From Diplolepis rosae (lineage: Eukaryota > Arthropoda > Insecta > Hymenoptera > Diplolepididae), in contig JAPYXD010000459.1 in assembly GCA_030998225.1 (NCBI GenBank), positions 1,674,001 to 1,738,000 of the forward strand: a DNA stretch of 64,000 nucleotides, in the 5' to 3' direction. Of this stretch, positions 1-10,453 are shown piece by piece. The notes beneath the pieces are model-generated. The model saw only the letters and a program-made list of their open reading frames with translations, searched no databases and was not told the DNA's origin. Position 1 is the first letter of the stretch. Each line of letters begins with the position of its first letter. The position numbers and the translations under genes are program-made.

Positions 1-66
1 CCCGGAGGACCCTGGCAACAAGAAACCAGAAGAGAAGAGGCCAAAAGCCTCAAAGCATGCGGAGGA

Positions 67-679
67 GTGGGTCGAAGTCCCGGCAAAGAAGGACACTCGG
101 CAGAAGAGGAAGAACAAGCCGGAGAAAAAAAAACCGGCACGGTCAGGACCACTTCGATCAGAGGCCATTCTGATAAAACCTTCGGAGGGGTCAGCTACGC
201 GGCGATTTTAAGAAATCTTAAGAGCCGCGTAAACCCCGACGAGCTGCGGGCAAAAAGAGGGGCAATCAGAGAGACCAGGACGAAGGATCTCCTGGTTGTA
301 CTAGATAGCAAAGCGGAGGATAGAGTAAAATTAGACTGCCTTCCACGATGCAATTGGAGTGACTGGATTTGTCCGCCACCTTATCCCCACGGCTGAGGTG
401 GAAATCCTGGACATAGATCCAACGGTGGAGGCCGAAAACATAGAGGAGACAGTTTGGAGCTGCCTAAGGGAGTTGCCATCATCAGGTGTGGAGGTATCCC
501 TGGCGAAGAAGCCTTTTAGAGGCACTAGGAAGGCCTTTGTTAAAATGGAAGATGCGCGGGCCTTAAAACTACTAAAGGCGGTTTACGTAAAGATTAGGTG
601 GGTCTCCTGCAGGGTCCGCAGGAAGACGAAGGTAAAAAGATGTTACCGCTGCCTTGGCTTTGGCCGCATGGTCTGTTAA
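67..679 (+). pseudogene. LINE (R1/I-like) ORF1 gag fragment, frameshifted
   Basis: Two overlapping reading frames (67-396 and 359-679) together read like the nucleic-acid-binding ORF1 protein of an arthropod non-LTR retrotransposon. The first frame carries a SYAAILR-type stretch and a basic, charged region. The second carries the conserved region leading into a zinc knuckle that begins CYRCLGFG and is cut off after the second cysteine pair should start. The frame change lies near 345-360. The N-terminus lies outside or near the window edge, and the rest of the element, including the endonuclease and reverse transcriptase, is absent. The fragment abuts an unrelated gypsy gag piece at about 665-670. 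Family assignment rests on the general gag and zinc-knuckle pattern; the exact clade is uncertain. Confidence 0.6.
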
Positions 680-899
680 AAATTTCACTCTTAGTTTCAG
701 ACACATTATAAATGAAATCAATTACGCTGTACAGGCACAGCATGTCATTCCCATGGAACATCGATTAAAAATTAACCTCGAAGAACAAGAAGCAGTGAAC
801 CGATACCTCCTCAACCTTAAGAAAGAGATAGGTACACAGATACGACTTCTTAAACCCAATACAAAAACGGAGGCACAGACGCAAGCAATAGAGACCTGA
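664..899 (+). pseudogene. Ty3/gypsy gag fragment
   Basis: A short frame reads HIINEINYAVQAQ, then a segment with NRYLLNLKKEIGTQIRLLKP, then a stop at 897-899. The pattern of a helical segment followed by RYLxxLxxxIGTQIRxxKP and an EAQxxAIET tail resembles the capsid region of insect gypsy-type retrotransposons. There is no matching start codon; the frame runs straight out of the preceding LINE fragment, so this is a truncated internal piece. No protease or polymerase sequence follows in this frame. Assignment to gypsy rather than another LTR group is by resemblance only. Confidence 0.45.
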
Positions 900-1476
900 A
901 GCGAGTACTTTTTCAATTTTATTTTATGTTCATATTTATAATAAATTCTTTCCGACGGACTCATTTGTATGACTTTCGAAGCGAGCAACAGAAAGGCGAG
1001 AATCAGGCAAAAGCAATAGATTTAGGTAGAACGCTGTAAAGCAATGTAAGGGATTAAGGATAGGGAAGCGGTTGGCTTGCAGATTTTGTATCATCGTAGG
1101 AGAAATATTTTAGAAAGCTAATGTTTGTCACGAAGCATCGGATACCGTTAGTACAATAAAACTTTCCCTTAAAATTGGTGACCCCGACGTGATTAATCAA
1201 TACGCGATTCAACATGTCAGCACGTGAAAAAGTGACTGTAAAGTGACGTGATTCGCTCCTTTAATTAATACGCGATTTGACACGTGATCTCGCGAAAAAG
1301 TGACGCGGTCCTGCGTCTTGGGCGGACTTGGTTGTCCGCGACGACCGGGGGAGGAATCTTATTATTCCTCCCCTGGTTGGCGCGGCTAGCCGGCCTGCCT
1401 AACATATCCTAGGAGAGTCCTGTACAACGTCTATAAAAAATTTCGCCATTTTTCCTCCTCACCAAAAAAAAAAGAA
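900..1476 (+). repeat. Probable 5' LTR end and leader of a gypsy element, with primer-binding site
   Basis: No gene. An AATAAA-like signal at about 1154-1160 is followed at 1176 by TGGTGACCCCGACGTGAT, the form of leader sequence commonly found just inside the 5' LTR of arthropod gypsy elements, and then by a gag start 284 bp later. The outer LTR border cannot be fixed because no second LTR copy is present in the window. A short GC-rich inverted stretch lies at 1344-1378, around the repeated AGGAATC/ATTCCTCC motif. Confidence 0.45.
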
Positions 1477-2150
1477 ATGACTCCCAATATGAGTGAAAGT
1501 GAAAGAAGTGCCGGAAACAACACGCAAGTTCCGCGTAACACAGAGCCCGTCAGCGCTCATGCAGATTCCATCCGTGTACCAGCTTTCTGGCCCGAAAAGA
1601 TATCTTTGTGGTTAAAACAACTAGAAGCGCAATTTATGATCGCGGAAATAACGCGAGAATACAAAAAGTTTGGATATGTGGTTGCACATCTAGATACGTC
1701 ATGGAGATTGAAGATATAACTGACAATCCACCGGAACAAGGTCAATACGAGGCACTAAAGACAGCGTTAATAAAAATATTGTCAGATTCTAGCAGCATGC
1801 GAGTCCAGAAATTATTGGAAGGAGAAGAGTTAAGAGATCGAACCCCTGTTCAATTTTTACGGCACTTACGAAATCTTGAAGGAACGTCTGGCAACGAGGA
1901 GTTTCTACAAAACTTCTGGACAGCTCGACTTCCAACCTCAACTCAACACGTTTTGGCAGGGATGCCAGAAAAATCATTAACTGCGTTGGCCGAAATAGCA
2001 GATCGGGTACATGAAATTCGTCCAGAGAAGGGCAGAATTGCTGCCATGTTACAAGACAATGCGATAATGGCATTGAAAGAGGAGTTGATCCAGATTATAA
2101 AATTAGAAATCAGCGCAATTAGCAGGACTCAGAATAGACGCGGACGATGA
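1477..2150 (+). pseudogene. Ty3/gypsy gag (capsid) with frameshift
   Basis: The ATG at 1477 opens a frame with VPAFWPEKISLWLKQLEAQF, the typical start of the capsid domain in arthropod gypsy elements that use the TGGTGACCCC leader. This frame ends at 1717-1719. The continuation is in another frame, picked up at about 1690-1700, and runs through EIEDITDNPPEQGQYEALK, the LRHLRNLEG segment and the end of the capsid to a stop at 2148-2150. The break is therefore a single frameshift near 1690, within the VVAHLD..EIEDI region. The capsid would bind and package element RNA in the cytoplasm. Downstream is a decayed protease; no reverse transcriptase or integrase follows. Confidence 0.75.
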
Positions 2151-2329
2151 CACTCTCGAGGACGTTTAAAATCAACGTCCCGCTGGCCGTCTCGAAATCG
2201 CGGAAACACTACACAGTCTGGAAACTGCTGGTACCATGAGAGATCTGGGGAAAAGGCGAGCAAGTGTCGAAAACCATGTGCGTGGAAAGCGGGAAACGAG
2301 AGCAGCCATCATTGATTGCAACAGTCAAC

Positions 2330-2763
2330 GATAGTTCTCAAACTCGTCGCATTTTTGTTACAGATTAGACAAGTAAAGTTGCTTTCCTTATTGGTACTGG
2401 TGCTGACGTTTGTGTGTACCCGCGAAAACGGGTAAGTGGATACGTACGCAAGTGTATTTATGAACTTTTTGCTGCGAATTCTACAGCGATAGCGACGTAC
2501 GGGGCGATAGCAGTCAATTTGGACTTATCACTGCGACGAAGTTTTAAGTGGGGAATGATTGTGGCTGATGTCGACACCCCTATCATTGGTATGGATTTCC
2601 TGGCGTTTTACGGATTGTTGGTAGACGCGAAGAATAAACGTCTCATCGATGCAACAACACGGTTGACAACAAAGGGCCAAGCAGCATCAGGTAGCTACAT
2701 ATCCGTCAAAACGATCATGGGTACGACGAACTATCACTGCAGACATTTAATACATCAGAAATA
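2330..2763 (+). pseudogene. Gypsy retropepsin (aspartic protease) remnant, catalytic Asp lost
   Basis: In the frame running through 2381-2763 the motif reads FLIGTGADVCVYP, where the family has FLIDTGADxSVxP. The catalytic aspartate codon is replaced by GGT at 2393-2395. Further on come IVADVDTPIIGMDFLAFYG (the ILG/IIGxDFL motif of gypsy proteases) and a tail KRLIDATT. The normal role is cleaving the gag-pol polyprotein. The enzyme cannot be active with Gly at this site, and the sequence stops at 2761-2763 before any reverse transcriptase, so the element is truncated here. It belongs to the same element as the gag at 1477-2150. Confidence 0.7.
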
Positions 2764-3488
2764 ATCACAATGATACTAAATAATTTCTAACTTGTATTGT
2801 ACTTGTTGTATTATTATTTTAAAGATATTTCGAAAAATGCAAACACTTGAAAAATATGCAAAATTTCAAAAGGGGCTGAAAAAACACTTTTTGTATATAA
2901 GTATTCATTAGCCAAGCAATTGTCTTTTGACACTGTCGTATCTCGTACAGTTTAGGAGAAATCTTAAGTTTCCGTAATTGCTGAAACTGTTTTTGCTGGA
3001 CGAAACTAAAACAAGAACTGTTAGTCATCGTGGAAGGTTAGCTAACGAGCTCCGCCTATCTTTTGTGAGTTTAAAAAAAGTTTGCGATAGCTCAATCTGA
3101 TCCATTAATTTTTCCTGAAGTTATCCTCGTATCAGACACTGCCAACGTTGTCACCATCAACAGATAAATACCATAACCAAAACTTTATTCTTGGCTTCAT
3201 AAAATCGCAAAATTTAGATACCCGTAAAAGAATGTTATCATTTGCACAAATATTGGGACCGTGCATTAATTTTGAGGGATTTCTAAAAGATGGCGTAACT
3301 TGTACTAAATTGCATTCAGGCATATTGTTATATTATATGCATGCCGAAGCGCCATCATGTGACTTTAGTTTTCAGTATGTGTCATTCTGCCAAAGTGTAA
3401 GAACATAGTTTTTCGGAGCATTAAATATGTCGTATTACGTATCAACAAAACACCATTTGTGGGAAATTTTTTTTCTTTTTTATATTAA
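2764..3488. other. No gene recognised
   Basis: AT-rich sequence. Frames such as 3148-3408 and its reverse-strand shadow have no motif I recognise. No TIRs, hairpins or duplicated flanks were seen. Confidence 0.5.
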
Positions 3489-3932
3489 AGAAAAGTGCTG
3501 CTGAAAGTCATCAATTACTTTCGGAAACGTACTGTGATTATACTCCATCGATTAAAACGTGTGAATACTGGTTCAGACGTTTTAAAAGTGGTGATTTTGA
3601 CACGGAGGACAAAGAAAGTCCGGGCTATCCGAAAAGATCGAAGATGAGGAATTGGAGACGTCACTCGATAAAGACCCGTGTCAAATGCAAGATGAACTGG
3701 CAGAATTATTAGGAGTTGGTCGTTCAACCATTTCTAGACGTTTACATCCACTGAAAATGATTCAAAGCCAAGGGAATTGGGTACCGTACGAGTTGAAGCC
3801 GAGAGACGTCGATTTTGCAGCATGTCGGGCGGTCGGCCCAATGTTGCAAAACCGGTGAAAAACTACTTGGAAACGCTTAAATAAGAAGTCCCACCCCACT
3901 CATCGTATTCTCCAGACATTGCTCCTACTCGA
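3489..3932 (+). pseudogene. Mariner transposase, internally deleted fragment
   Basis: Frames on the + strand read as the N-terminal helix-turn-helix region of a mariner transposase. They include SIKTCEYWFRRFKSGDFDTEDK, then a frameshift at about 3640, then DPCQMQDELAELLGVGRSTI with SRRL and IQSQGNWVPYELKPRD up to about 3815. The next recognisable piece, at 3833-3930, is the segment following the second catalytic Asp (RPNVAKPV, YLETL, then SSYSPDIAP). Most of the catalytic domain between is deleted, including the first Asp and its GDE motif. The fragment ends abruptly at about 3932, where another mariner relative begins on the opposite strand. Confidence 0.75.
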
Positions 3933-4312
3933 TGAGTCTCTCCAATAAAACAGGGTCAACGGCCTCAATTTCAGCCTGAAGGTTGTTATTAAGGTCTTGA
4001 ATTTGTTGTGGGACAATAGCATATACTTTACTTTTTAAACAACCCCAAAGGAAATAATCCAAAATGGTTAAATCGCACGATCTTGGCGGCTTATTTACAT
4101 CAGAATTTCTCGAAATCATGCGATCATCAAACTTGGTTTGCCGTTTTTTCAATGAGTGCACTACCAAAATGCATTGTTACATCATAAACGAATCCATATT
4201 TACTAATAGCATAGTTTTGACATTTCATATATGCAGAAAGAATAACATAACATAGATATGATGTGTCATTTATTCATAGTAAAAAAAACTCAGTAACAGA
4301 TGGCCCACCCTG
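3925..4312 (-). pseudogene. Mariner/IS630-type transposase tail with right terminus
   Basis: On the minus strand, 4167 to 3925 reads PPRSCDLTILDYFLWGCLKS, then KVYAIVPQQIQDLN and an EIEAVDP tail. This is the region around the third catalytic Asp and the C-terminus of the insect transposases that carry WPPRSPDLTPLDFFLWG. The outer end is the terminal inverted repeat CAGGGTGGGCCATCTGTTAC, read on the minus strand from 4312, with a TA at 4313-4314. The N-terminal and central parts are missing and the left end is replaced by the other mariner fragment. Confidence 0.7.
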
Positions 4313-4363
4313 TACATACTATTTGTAAATTATTTTCAATGAAAATACCTTTTAGGAAATATT

Positions 4364-4531
4364 ATAAGGGCCATGGATCAACCAGTTCAGCTGACTTAAT
4401 GAATAAAATCAGATTCCCCAAAATTATACCACATAAAGAATTTTTTTAGATGAAACTTTTGGGTAATTGTTAAAAGCTAATTGAAGTTTTAGTTTTAGTC
4501 AGCTGTCCTGTTTGATCCATGGTCTTAAACA
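4364..4531. repeat. Small palindromic MITE, TTAAGGCCATGGATCA-type ends
   Basis: The left arm AAGGGCCATGGATCAACCAG runs into CAGCTGACT. The right arm is AGTCAGCTG, then TTTGATCCATGGTCTTAA. Single diverged ends of the same family occur at about 5334 (TTAAGGCCAAGGATTAACCA) and at about 36312-36335 (ATGATCCATGGCCTTAAAG). The TTAA at the ends suggests a piggyBac-type target site. Confidence 0.5.
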
Positions 4532-5568
4532 TTCTTTCGTGGTAGTAATTTACATGTTCCTAATCAACACATGGCTTTAATATAAAGAAGATCTTTTATT
4601 CAATTATATTTAATCTACTTTAAATGAAATTGTTCTATAATCTACAAATAGCCTAAAGGTGGTTATCCAGAAACTAGTGACTTCGACCCAAATGTTCGTT
4701 AATGTCGCTCAGATGTAATTCGAATATGACTTCAGCTAACTCGACTTAGAAATCTCGTTATCTCAAACTCTGTGAGAGATCGTCTTTTGGTTTGGCTAAC
4801 GCGCCGTTGCTTCTCGCTTCCTAGAAACCGGAAATTACGTCTGGGGTTCCATCTCCGGTGTTGTGCCAAGTTACGCCTTGCAGAATTCGCGCGAGGAATC
4901 ACGAGAGGTGATGGGAGGAGGACTTCTAAGGATTAAAGGGGAGGAAACGCGAAATAGTATAGTAGCTGCAACGCTAGATTTGTTAATAAAGTTGAAACTC
5001 CTCGCGGTCCCGATATTACGTTATGTTCGTAATAATGCTCTTTACTGAGTGAAAATGATATACAAGTTTTAGTTGCATCTCCATTTTAAAAATCTAGTTA
5101 CCATGTTCTTGAACATTAAAGTATATGAATTGTTCAGAACAGAGAATTGGAACTTTCAACCCTCAATTACGAATTTATACTTGTAGAGTAAGAAGGAGTG
5201 AAGTAAAAGAATTTCAAATAATCTATTGGGAAATAAAAATAAATTAAAATTAGTATCAACACTAATACAATTATGATTTAAACTTGAAGCATTTTATTAT
5301 AAGAAATATTTATTCAAATTCCACTCAAAGGACATTAAGGCCAAGGATTAACCAGGTCACGTGACGTCAGTGATTGCAATTACAGTATGTGAGGTTATTC
5401 AAAAATTAAAAACTACAATAGATTTCTGATACCAGGCAGACCTTTTTGGCTCTTTTTTTACGAATGTCTGCACGAAAAAAGAACTTACTAAATTTTAGCA
5501 GATATTATACTAAATTTTAGCAAATTGTTTTCTAATTGATGGCTTCGGGCCGAAGTTACTGATTTCTA
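4532..5568. other. No gene recognised
   Basis: This stretch holds one isolated MITE end at about 5334-5365. The frame at 4863-5048 has a somewhat GC-richer context but shows no motif and starts at a non-ATG codon. Confidence 0.4.
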
Positions 5569-6708
5569 TTAGGTTGTCCCAGAAGTAATTGTCGATTTTT
5601 TCATACAAATTAAACACATATTTTAAATACAAGGAATGAACTTTAATCAATGATATATTTTTCATTTTTTTCAATGACCTTTTGCCATCTGCCTGATAAC
5701 TTCATGATTCCACGCTTATAGAACTTCTAGTCTTTATCGGCAAAAAACTGAACCGAGTACAATTTCACAGCTTCATCATCATTGAAAGTTTTCCCATTCA
5801 AGGAGTTGAATCAGTCAGATCCAATTCAAGATCGAAATAAATAGTAATCAGATGGTGTAAGGTAAGGGCTATATGGTGAATGTAACATCACTTGCCAAAC
5901 AAGCCTTAATAATTTTTGTCGAATGGCTAAAGATGTGTGTAGTGTAGCGTTGTTATGGTTAAAAAATACACCTTTTTTGATGCAATTCAGCTTTCGATGT
6001 TGTGTATGGTGGTTCATCACGCTTGGACCATGATCGTTTTTAAACGACGTTATTGTAAACAATCCATTTTTCATCACCAGTGATAATTCGATTAAAAAAA
6101 AAGATCGAATTCATTGCGTTTAAGATGAAAATCACAAGCAATTCACAATAAATTTCTTTCAATTCGTGTGGAATCCAAATATCAAGTTTTTTAACGAGTC
6201 CAAGACGTTGTATATGACGATCGATTTTTGACTTTCGTATCGTTAGCGTTTCTTCAATCTCTCGCACAGTTACATGACGATCCCATTCGATTATGGCTTT
6301 GATTTGGTCATCATCAACTTCATTTGACCAACCTGAACGTTGCTCATCTTTGAGTAAAAAACCCCCAGAACGGAATTTATATCAAACCAATTTCGATTCT
6401 GTCTGTCCTTTAACGCATCCTCACCATATACATCACGTAACTTTTTAGCAGCCTATGATGCGTTCTTTCCTTTACGGAAATAAAAAAGCATAATATGAAT
6501 AAAATGCTCGTTTTTACACTGCATCTTAAAGTTGATTCCAAACTAACAACTGTAAACGAAATCACGCACAATTTGTGTGTAAACCAAACTAAGAGTGTCA
6601 GATAACAAATGCCAGAAGGAAAAGATCATGACATTGAAAGAAGCCATTCAAAAAGGTGGTCAAAGACATCTATATGTGAAATCGGTAATTACTTCTAGAA
6701 CAACCCAA
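5569..6708. mobile_element. Mariner element C, decayed, TA-flanked
   Basis: The left terminus TTAGGTTGTCCCAGAAGTAA and the right terminus, read inverted as TTGGGTTGTTCTAGAAGTAA, are imperfect inverted repeats. They are flanked by TA at 5567-5568 and 6709-6710. Length is 1140 bp, shorter than the usual 1.25-1.3 kb, which fits small deletions. The interior carries broken mariner transposase on the minus strand. Confidence 0.85.
5826..6600 (-). pseudogene. Mariner C transposase (DD34D type), broken
   Basis: Minus-strand pieces in several frames run from the N-terminus near 6540 to the C-terminus near 5830. They include KLRDVYGEDALKDRQ (about 6450), REIEETLTIRKSKIDRHIQR with LGLVKK (6260-6190), IITGDEKWIVYNNV (first catalytic Asp, about 6070), NHNNATLHTSLAIRQKLL (about 5960) and YSPYLTPSDYYLFRS (third catalytic Asp, about 5840). 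At the second catalytic position the usual HDNA reads HNNA, an Asp-to-Asn change. Several frameshifts and stops are present, so no active enzyme can be made. Family: SETMAR-type insect mariners. Confidence 0.8.
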
Positions 6709-6710
6709 TA

Positions 6711-7092
6711 GGAAATTTCATTTCAATATACAAGTAGTGTAACATGCTTTCTTAATCCCAGAGTTATATTTTATATTTTAGCAAGCAACTTACGGAATTT
6801 CAGCAAGTGGTCCACTGAATTTTAACAACTTATTTACTGAATTTTAGTAAGTGGTTTATTAAATTTTAGCAAGTAGTTTATTATATTTTAACAAATTGCT
6901 GTAACGATCGAAATAAAAATAAATATAATTTTCAGGTAGATTTTTACGCAGTCACATGAGACATCTACAGCCTTCATAACATATATGTAATCGCACTCAT
7001 TCGCCGTTAGAATATAGGGGAGGAAATACCTCATTAATACTAATACAACGCATACAAAAACCTAACAATAATACATATAATAATACGCAGCT
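6711..7092. other. No gene; loose AT-rich repeats
   Basis: A diverged TTTTAGCAAGTGGTTTAYT-like motif recurs between 6776 and 6900, and similar TTTAGCAAAT motifs are at 5496-5526. No coding signal. Confidence 0.4.
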
Positions 7093-7182
7093 ACTTCCTA
7101 AATCTGAATCAGTAGAATTCACTGGAGAACAGTGTATATGTACTGTTTTCCAGTAAATTTTACTGATTCAAATTTATGGAGT
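7093..7182. repeat. 90-bp hairpin MITE, ATCTGAATCAGT family
   Basis: The left end ACTTCCTAAATCTGAATCAG mirrors the right end (read inverted) ACTCCATAAATTTGAATCAG. The palindrome continues inward through CACTGGAGAACAGT and ACTGTTTTCCAGTA, leaving a very short loop. Similar ends are found at 17045-17270, 21757-21985, 43975-44196 and 49152-49240. Confidence 0.65.
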
Positions 7183-7310
7183 ATGTGTCTAAATATCGCT
7201 TGTTTCTCGTTGAGACTAAAAGGTTGAACTGTTCTTATATACTATGTGGGAAAATACGAGGTCTGTCCACAAAGTATCGGGCCTATCTTTATATCTCGGC
7301 GCAGGCGTTA

Positions 7311-8001
7311 TTCTTAATCATCGGGCGGGTGGCATCCTTCAAAGTAATCCCCACTTGATTGAATAACACGGTTCCAGCGATGTTTCCACTTCTCGAAACA
7401 GTCCTGGAACTCACTTTTAGGGATGGCCTTGAGTACGCTCGTCGCATTATTTTCAACCGTCGTTTTGTCATCGAATCGCTGTCCTTTGAGTGGTGTTTTG
7501 AGTTTTAGGAACAGCCAAAAGTCACAGAGGGCTATTTTGGGACTGTACGGAGGTTGTCGAAGCAATGCGATACTGTCTTTACTCAGAAACTGCTGCACAA
7601 GATTCATGAATGCGCTGGCGCGTTATCGTGGTGAAGAAGCCAGTCACCGCACACACGCGATTCATTCCTGAAATCTTGTTCAAAATTTCCCAAACAGTAG
7701 TTTTCGGTATTCCGAAATCATTTTCTAGTTCACGAACAGTTAATCGACGATCACCTTCAATCGCAAGTCGCACCCACTCAATATTGTCCAATGTTTTTGT
7801 CGTCGAAGGTCGGCCAGAACGAGAATCACTATCAACAGAAGTGTGGCCTCCTTTGAAATGATTCTACCACTCTTTCATTCGTGTTTTGCTCATACACTCA
7901 TTCCCGAAGGCCTTCGGCATCATTTGAATAGTTTCTGAACTCGTTTTTCTGAGTTGAAAATAAAATTTGATGCAAATTCGTTGATCTTGTTTTTCAATCA
8001 T
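7311..8001 (-). pseudogene. Mariner A transposase, internally deleted
   Basis: Read on the minus strand from the ATG near 8001: MIEKQDQRICIKFYFQLRKT, then MSKTRMKEW followed at once by a TAG stop (about 7868) where the family has Tyr. Next come HFKGGHTSVDSDSRSGRPST and DNIEWVRLAIEGDRRLTVRE with TTVWEIL, the helix-turn-helix half. The central catalytic part with the first Asp is missing after about 7660. It resumes in other frames with the region after the second Asp (FLSKDSIALLRQPPYSP) and ends QDCFEKWKHRWNRVIQSSGD at about 7320. In the third catalytic motif, the family's SPDLAPCDFF reads SPKIALCDFW. Confidence 0.8.
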
Positions 8002-8090
8002 TTTTAACAATCACAAAACCCGCCGAACTCAAAAATAGCTTTGTAAACAAAGACACGCTGCGCATGGATTATACGTCCGGCAGATGTGAG

Positions 8091-8098
8091 CAAGCAAC
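8091..8098. repeat. Target site duplication CAAGCAAC of the P-type element (left)
   Basis: An identical 8-mer lies at 28987-28994, directly outside the right terminus. Eight-base duplications are the rule for P and hAT elements. Confidence 0.9.
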
Positions 8099-8655
8099 CA
8101 GGCCCTCCAAGCTCCAATGTATTTCACTGTGACAACGTTCTGGCTACGTAGTTCAAATCGTGAAGTTCGATGGCGCCACATCTGCCACTAACATTGTTAA
8201 GACTTCCTGTCACCGATATATGTCAGTGCATTTGTGTTGATCAGTGTTGATTTGTGTATGCAGACTGTGCAGACGTTTCGTGGTATTTCGTTGTTTACAG
8301 TGTAATTTCGTGTGGATTGTTGTTTTTTTAAATTAATTTTGAAACAAGTGATTCTTCCAGGAGTATGCGAAAGCTGCGTTTTACAATTTTTCTTCAAGTA
8401 AGGACATTTTACTTCCAAATGAAACAACCTAACCTCAAAATTTGCTTTTGCGGGTAGCAAATTTTTTCTGTTGCAATCAAGTTTTTCAATATATACAGTA
8501 CCGGTCAGAATTGTGGGATCACCTGTTTTTCGATAATTGCTTAAATTATCCTAATTTGCATTATGTAACTGAAAAAATTTGTTCTTTTAATTAAATTCAA
8601 AGTTGGAAAAATTCCAATATTGCTTTTGCTGAGAAAAACATTTTTATGAGATATA

Positions 8656-9973
8656 CAAGGTGCGTTCCAAAATAAACGAGACTGAGCTAAAATAGAAACG
8701 ACAGGAGCTTTGTTCTGATAAATTCGAGTTTATTTATTCAAAATAGTACCCTCCGGCCTCGATACACTATTTTGCGCGATCCAAAAGCTTTTCGAAAGAG
8801 TGTTTCAGGTCATTGACCGGAATGTCCTTCAGGATGTCGGTACAAGCCTTTTGGATGGCCTCTACGGACGCAAAACGTTTTCCTTTCATGGACAAATGCA
8901 ATTTTCCGAATAGGTAGAAGTCACTGGGAGCCATATCAGGCGAATACGGTGAGTGATTGATGGTTAAAATGCGATTTCTAGTCAAAAAATCAGTCACAAG
9001 AGTGGATCGATGAGATGGTGCATTATCATGCAATAAGCGCCAGCTTTCTCCTTCGCGGTATTCAGGCCGAATTCGACGAATGCGATGCAACAAACGCTTC
9101 AAAACGTCAAGATAGAAAATTGCATTGACGGTTTGGCCCGTTGGCACGAACTCCTTGTGGACAATTCCCTTGGAATCGTAAAAACAAATGAGCATCGACT
9201 TGATTTTTGACTTTTCCAAACGCGATTTTTTGGGTGGTGGCTCATCTGGGGCCTTCCATTCGGCACTTTGACGCTTGGTTTCGGGTTCATACTGGAAACA
9301 CCACGTCTCATCACCAGTTACAATGTTGTAAAGGAAGTTCTCGTCTTTTCTCGCCTCTTTAATGATGTCTTTCGAATGTTGAATTCTGAGCAATTTTTGG
9401 TCATCAGTTAACTTGTGGGGAACAAAACGTGCACAGACCTTTCGTAAGCCCAGATGATCGGTTAAAATGCGATAAATCGATGGTTTGGAGATATTCAACT
9501 CCGATTCCATGAATTTCAAAGATGATTTCGACTCATTTTTGATAAATTCACGCACAATTTCGATGGAGTTTTCGGTGATCACTGATTTTGGGCGGCCCGT
9601 ATGTTCATCGTCATTTATGTCCTCACGACCATCTCTGAAACGTGTAAACCACTCATGAACTCTGGCACGAGACAGACAATCATCGCCATAAACTTTTTTC
9701 ATTAATTCAAATGTTTCGGTAAACGTTGTACCGATTTTAAAACAAAATTTGATATTAGCTCTTTATTCGAAACTCATTTTTGTACCAATGACACAAACGC
9801 ACTGACACTTTAGACGCAATAACTTCGCTTCCACTGAACCGAATGTCATGAAACTGTCACTGGAAGTCAGGGAGGCATATATAGTAACTTTCCAACGCAC
9901 TACCTGATTCACAGATGGCGCCACCAAAAAAACTTGTATGACAAAAGTCTCGTTTATTTTGGAACGCACCTTG
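8656..9973 (-). mobile_element. Mariner element B, 1318 bp, nearly intact
   Basis: The perfect-looking termini CAAGGTGCGTTCCAAAATAA (left) and the same read inverted from 9973 are flanked by TA (8654-8655 and 9974-9975). Length is standard for mariner. It interrupts the Tc1-type MITE in the left P arm only; the right arm lacks it, so it arrived after the two arms became alike. It is the youngest-looking mariner in the window. Confidence 0.93.
8767..9777 (-). pseudogene. Mariner B transposase, one nonsense codon near the start
   Basis: Cut-and-paste transposase acting in the nucleus on the element's TIRs. From the ATG at 9775-9777 the frame is open for 336 codons to the stop at 8767-8769, except for a TAA at 9763-9765 (codon 5). 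Downstream of that stop the frame is uninterrupted for 331 codons, and Met26 (9700-9702) could serve as a start. The N-terminal double helix-turn-helix (including RVHEWFTRFRDGRED and SKPSIYRIL) is followed by the WVPH-equivalent FVPHKL and the three catalytic aspartates: TGDETW (about D156), LLHDNAP (about D251) and APSDFYLF (about D286). There are 34 residues between the last two, the DD34D signature. The C-terminus is complete. If the first 25 residues are dispensable, the protein might still be made, but I consider it inactive by default. Confidence 0.88.
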
Positions 9974-10453
9974 TATAAAACATGTAATCATGAATTTTGT
10001 ATTGAATTCCCTTAAAATACATATTCATATGATCTTTATTATGATTTACCTACAGATTATATGTTTTCGAAATTTCCCTAATTTTTTGTTACAATTTCAA
10101 CACTTTGCATTATTCAAGAAAAAAATTATAGATTTATAATGACAATTTACTGCGATTCTGTAGAATTTTAGCTTCAAAATGAGCCTAAGAACATTGCAAA
10201 AAGGTTGATTGTTTCGAAAGTTATTTAACATTTCGGAAAATATTTAAATTTCGACTTTCTTTGCAATAATATTTTGAAAATTTAACAAAACAAATTCATT
10301 CCCGATTAATTTTAAAGATAATTTTGATGACTTTCGCATTATTAAGAGTACAAATATCATCACTCTCGGAATTGAAATTAAGATAATTTAAGCAATCATT
10401 GAAAATCAGTTGGTCCCACTGTTCTGACTGGTAGTGTACTATGTAAAAAAAAT

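Larger units (their letters stand above)
8496..10436. mobile_element. Tc1-type MITE in the left P arm (621 bp net), split by mariner B
   Basis: The ends are CAGTACCGGTCAGAATTGTG (left) and CACTACCAGTCAGAACAGTG (right, inverted), with TA at 8494-8495 and 10437-10438. Net length after removing mariner B and its TA duplication is 621 bp, the same as the copy in the right arm (13928-14548). There is no coding content; it is nonautonomous. A diverged third copy is at about 28055-28578. Confidence 0.85.
8099..10453 (+). repeat. Left inverted arm of the P-type element (about 1035 bp net)
   Basis: Reverse complement of the right arm (13911-28986 net of insertions). Identity extends inward through the Tc1-type MITE and about 16 bp beyond it (CTATGTAAAAAAAA), then stops at about 10453. 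Net length without mariner B is about 1035 bp, against the tens of bases usual for P-element inverted repeats. Confidence 0.85.

Noticed and set aside
4863..5048. 61-codon frame resembling a stretch near 33890-33950 (AGCAGCAACGCT)
   Set aside because: The similarity is only about a dozen bases and the frames differ.
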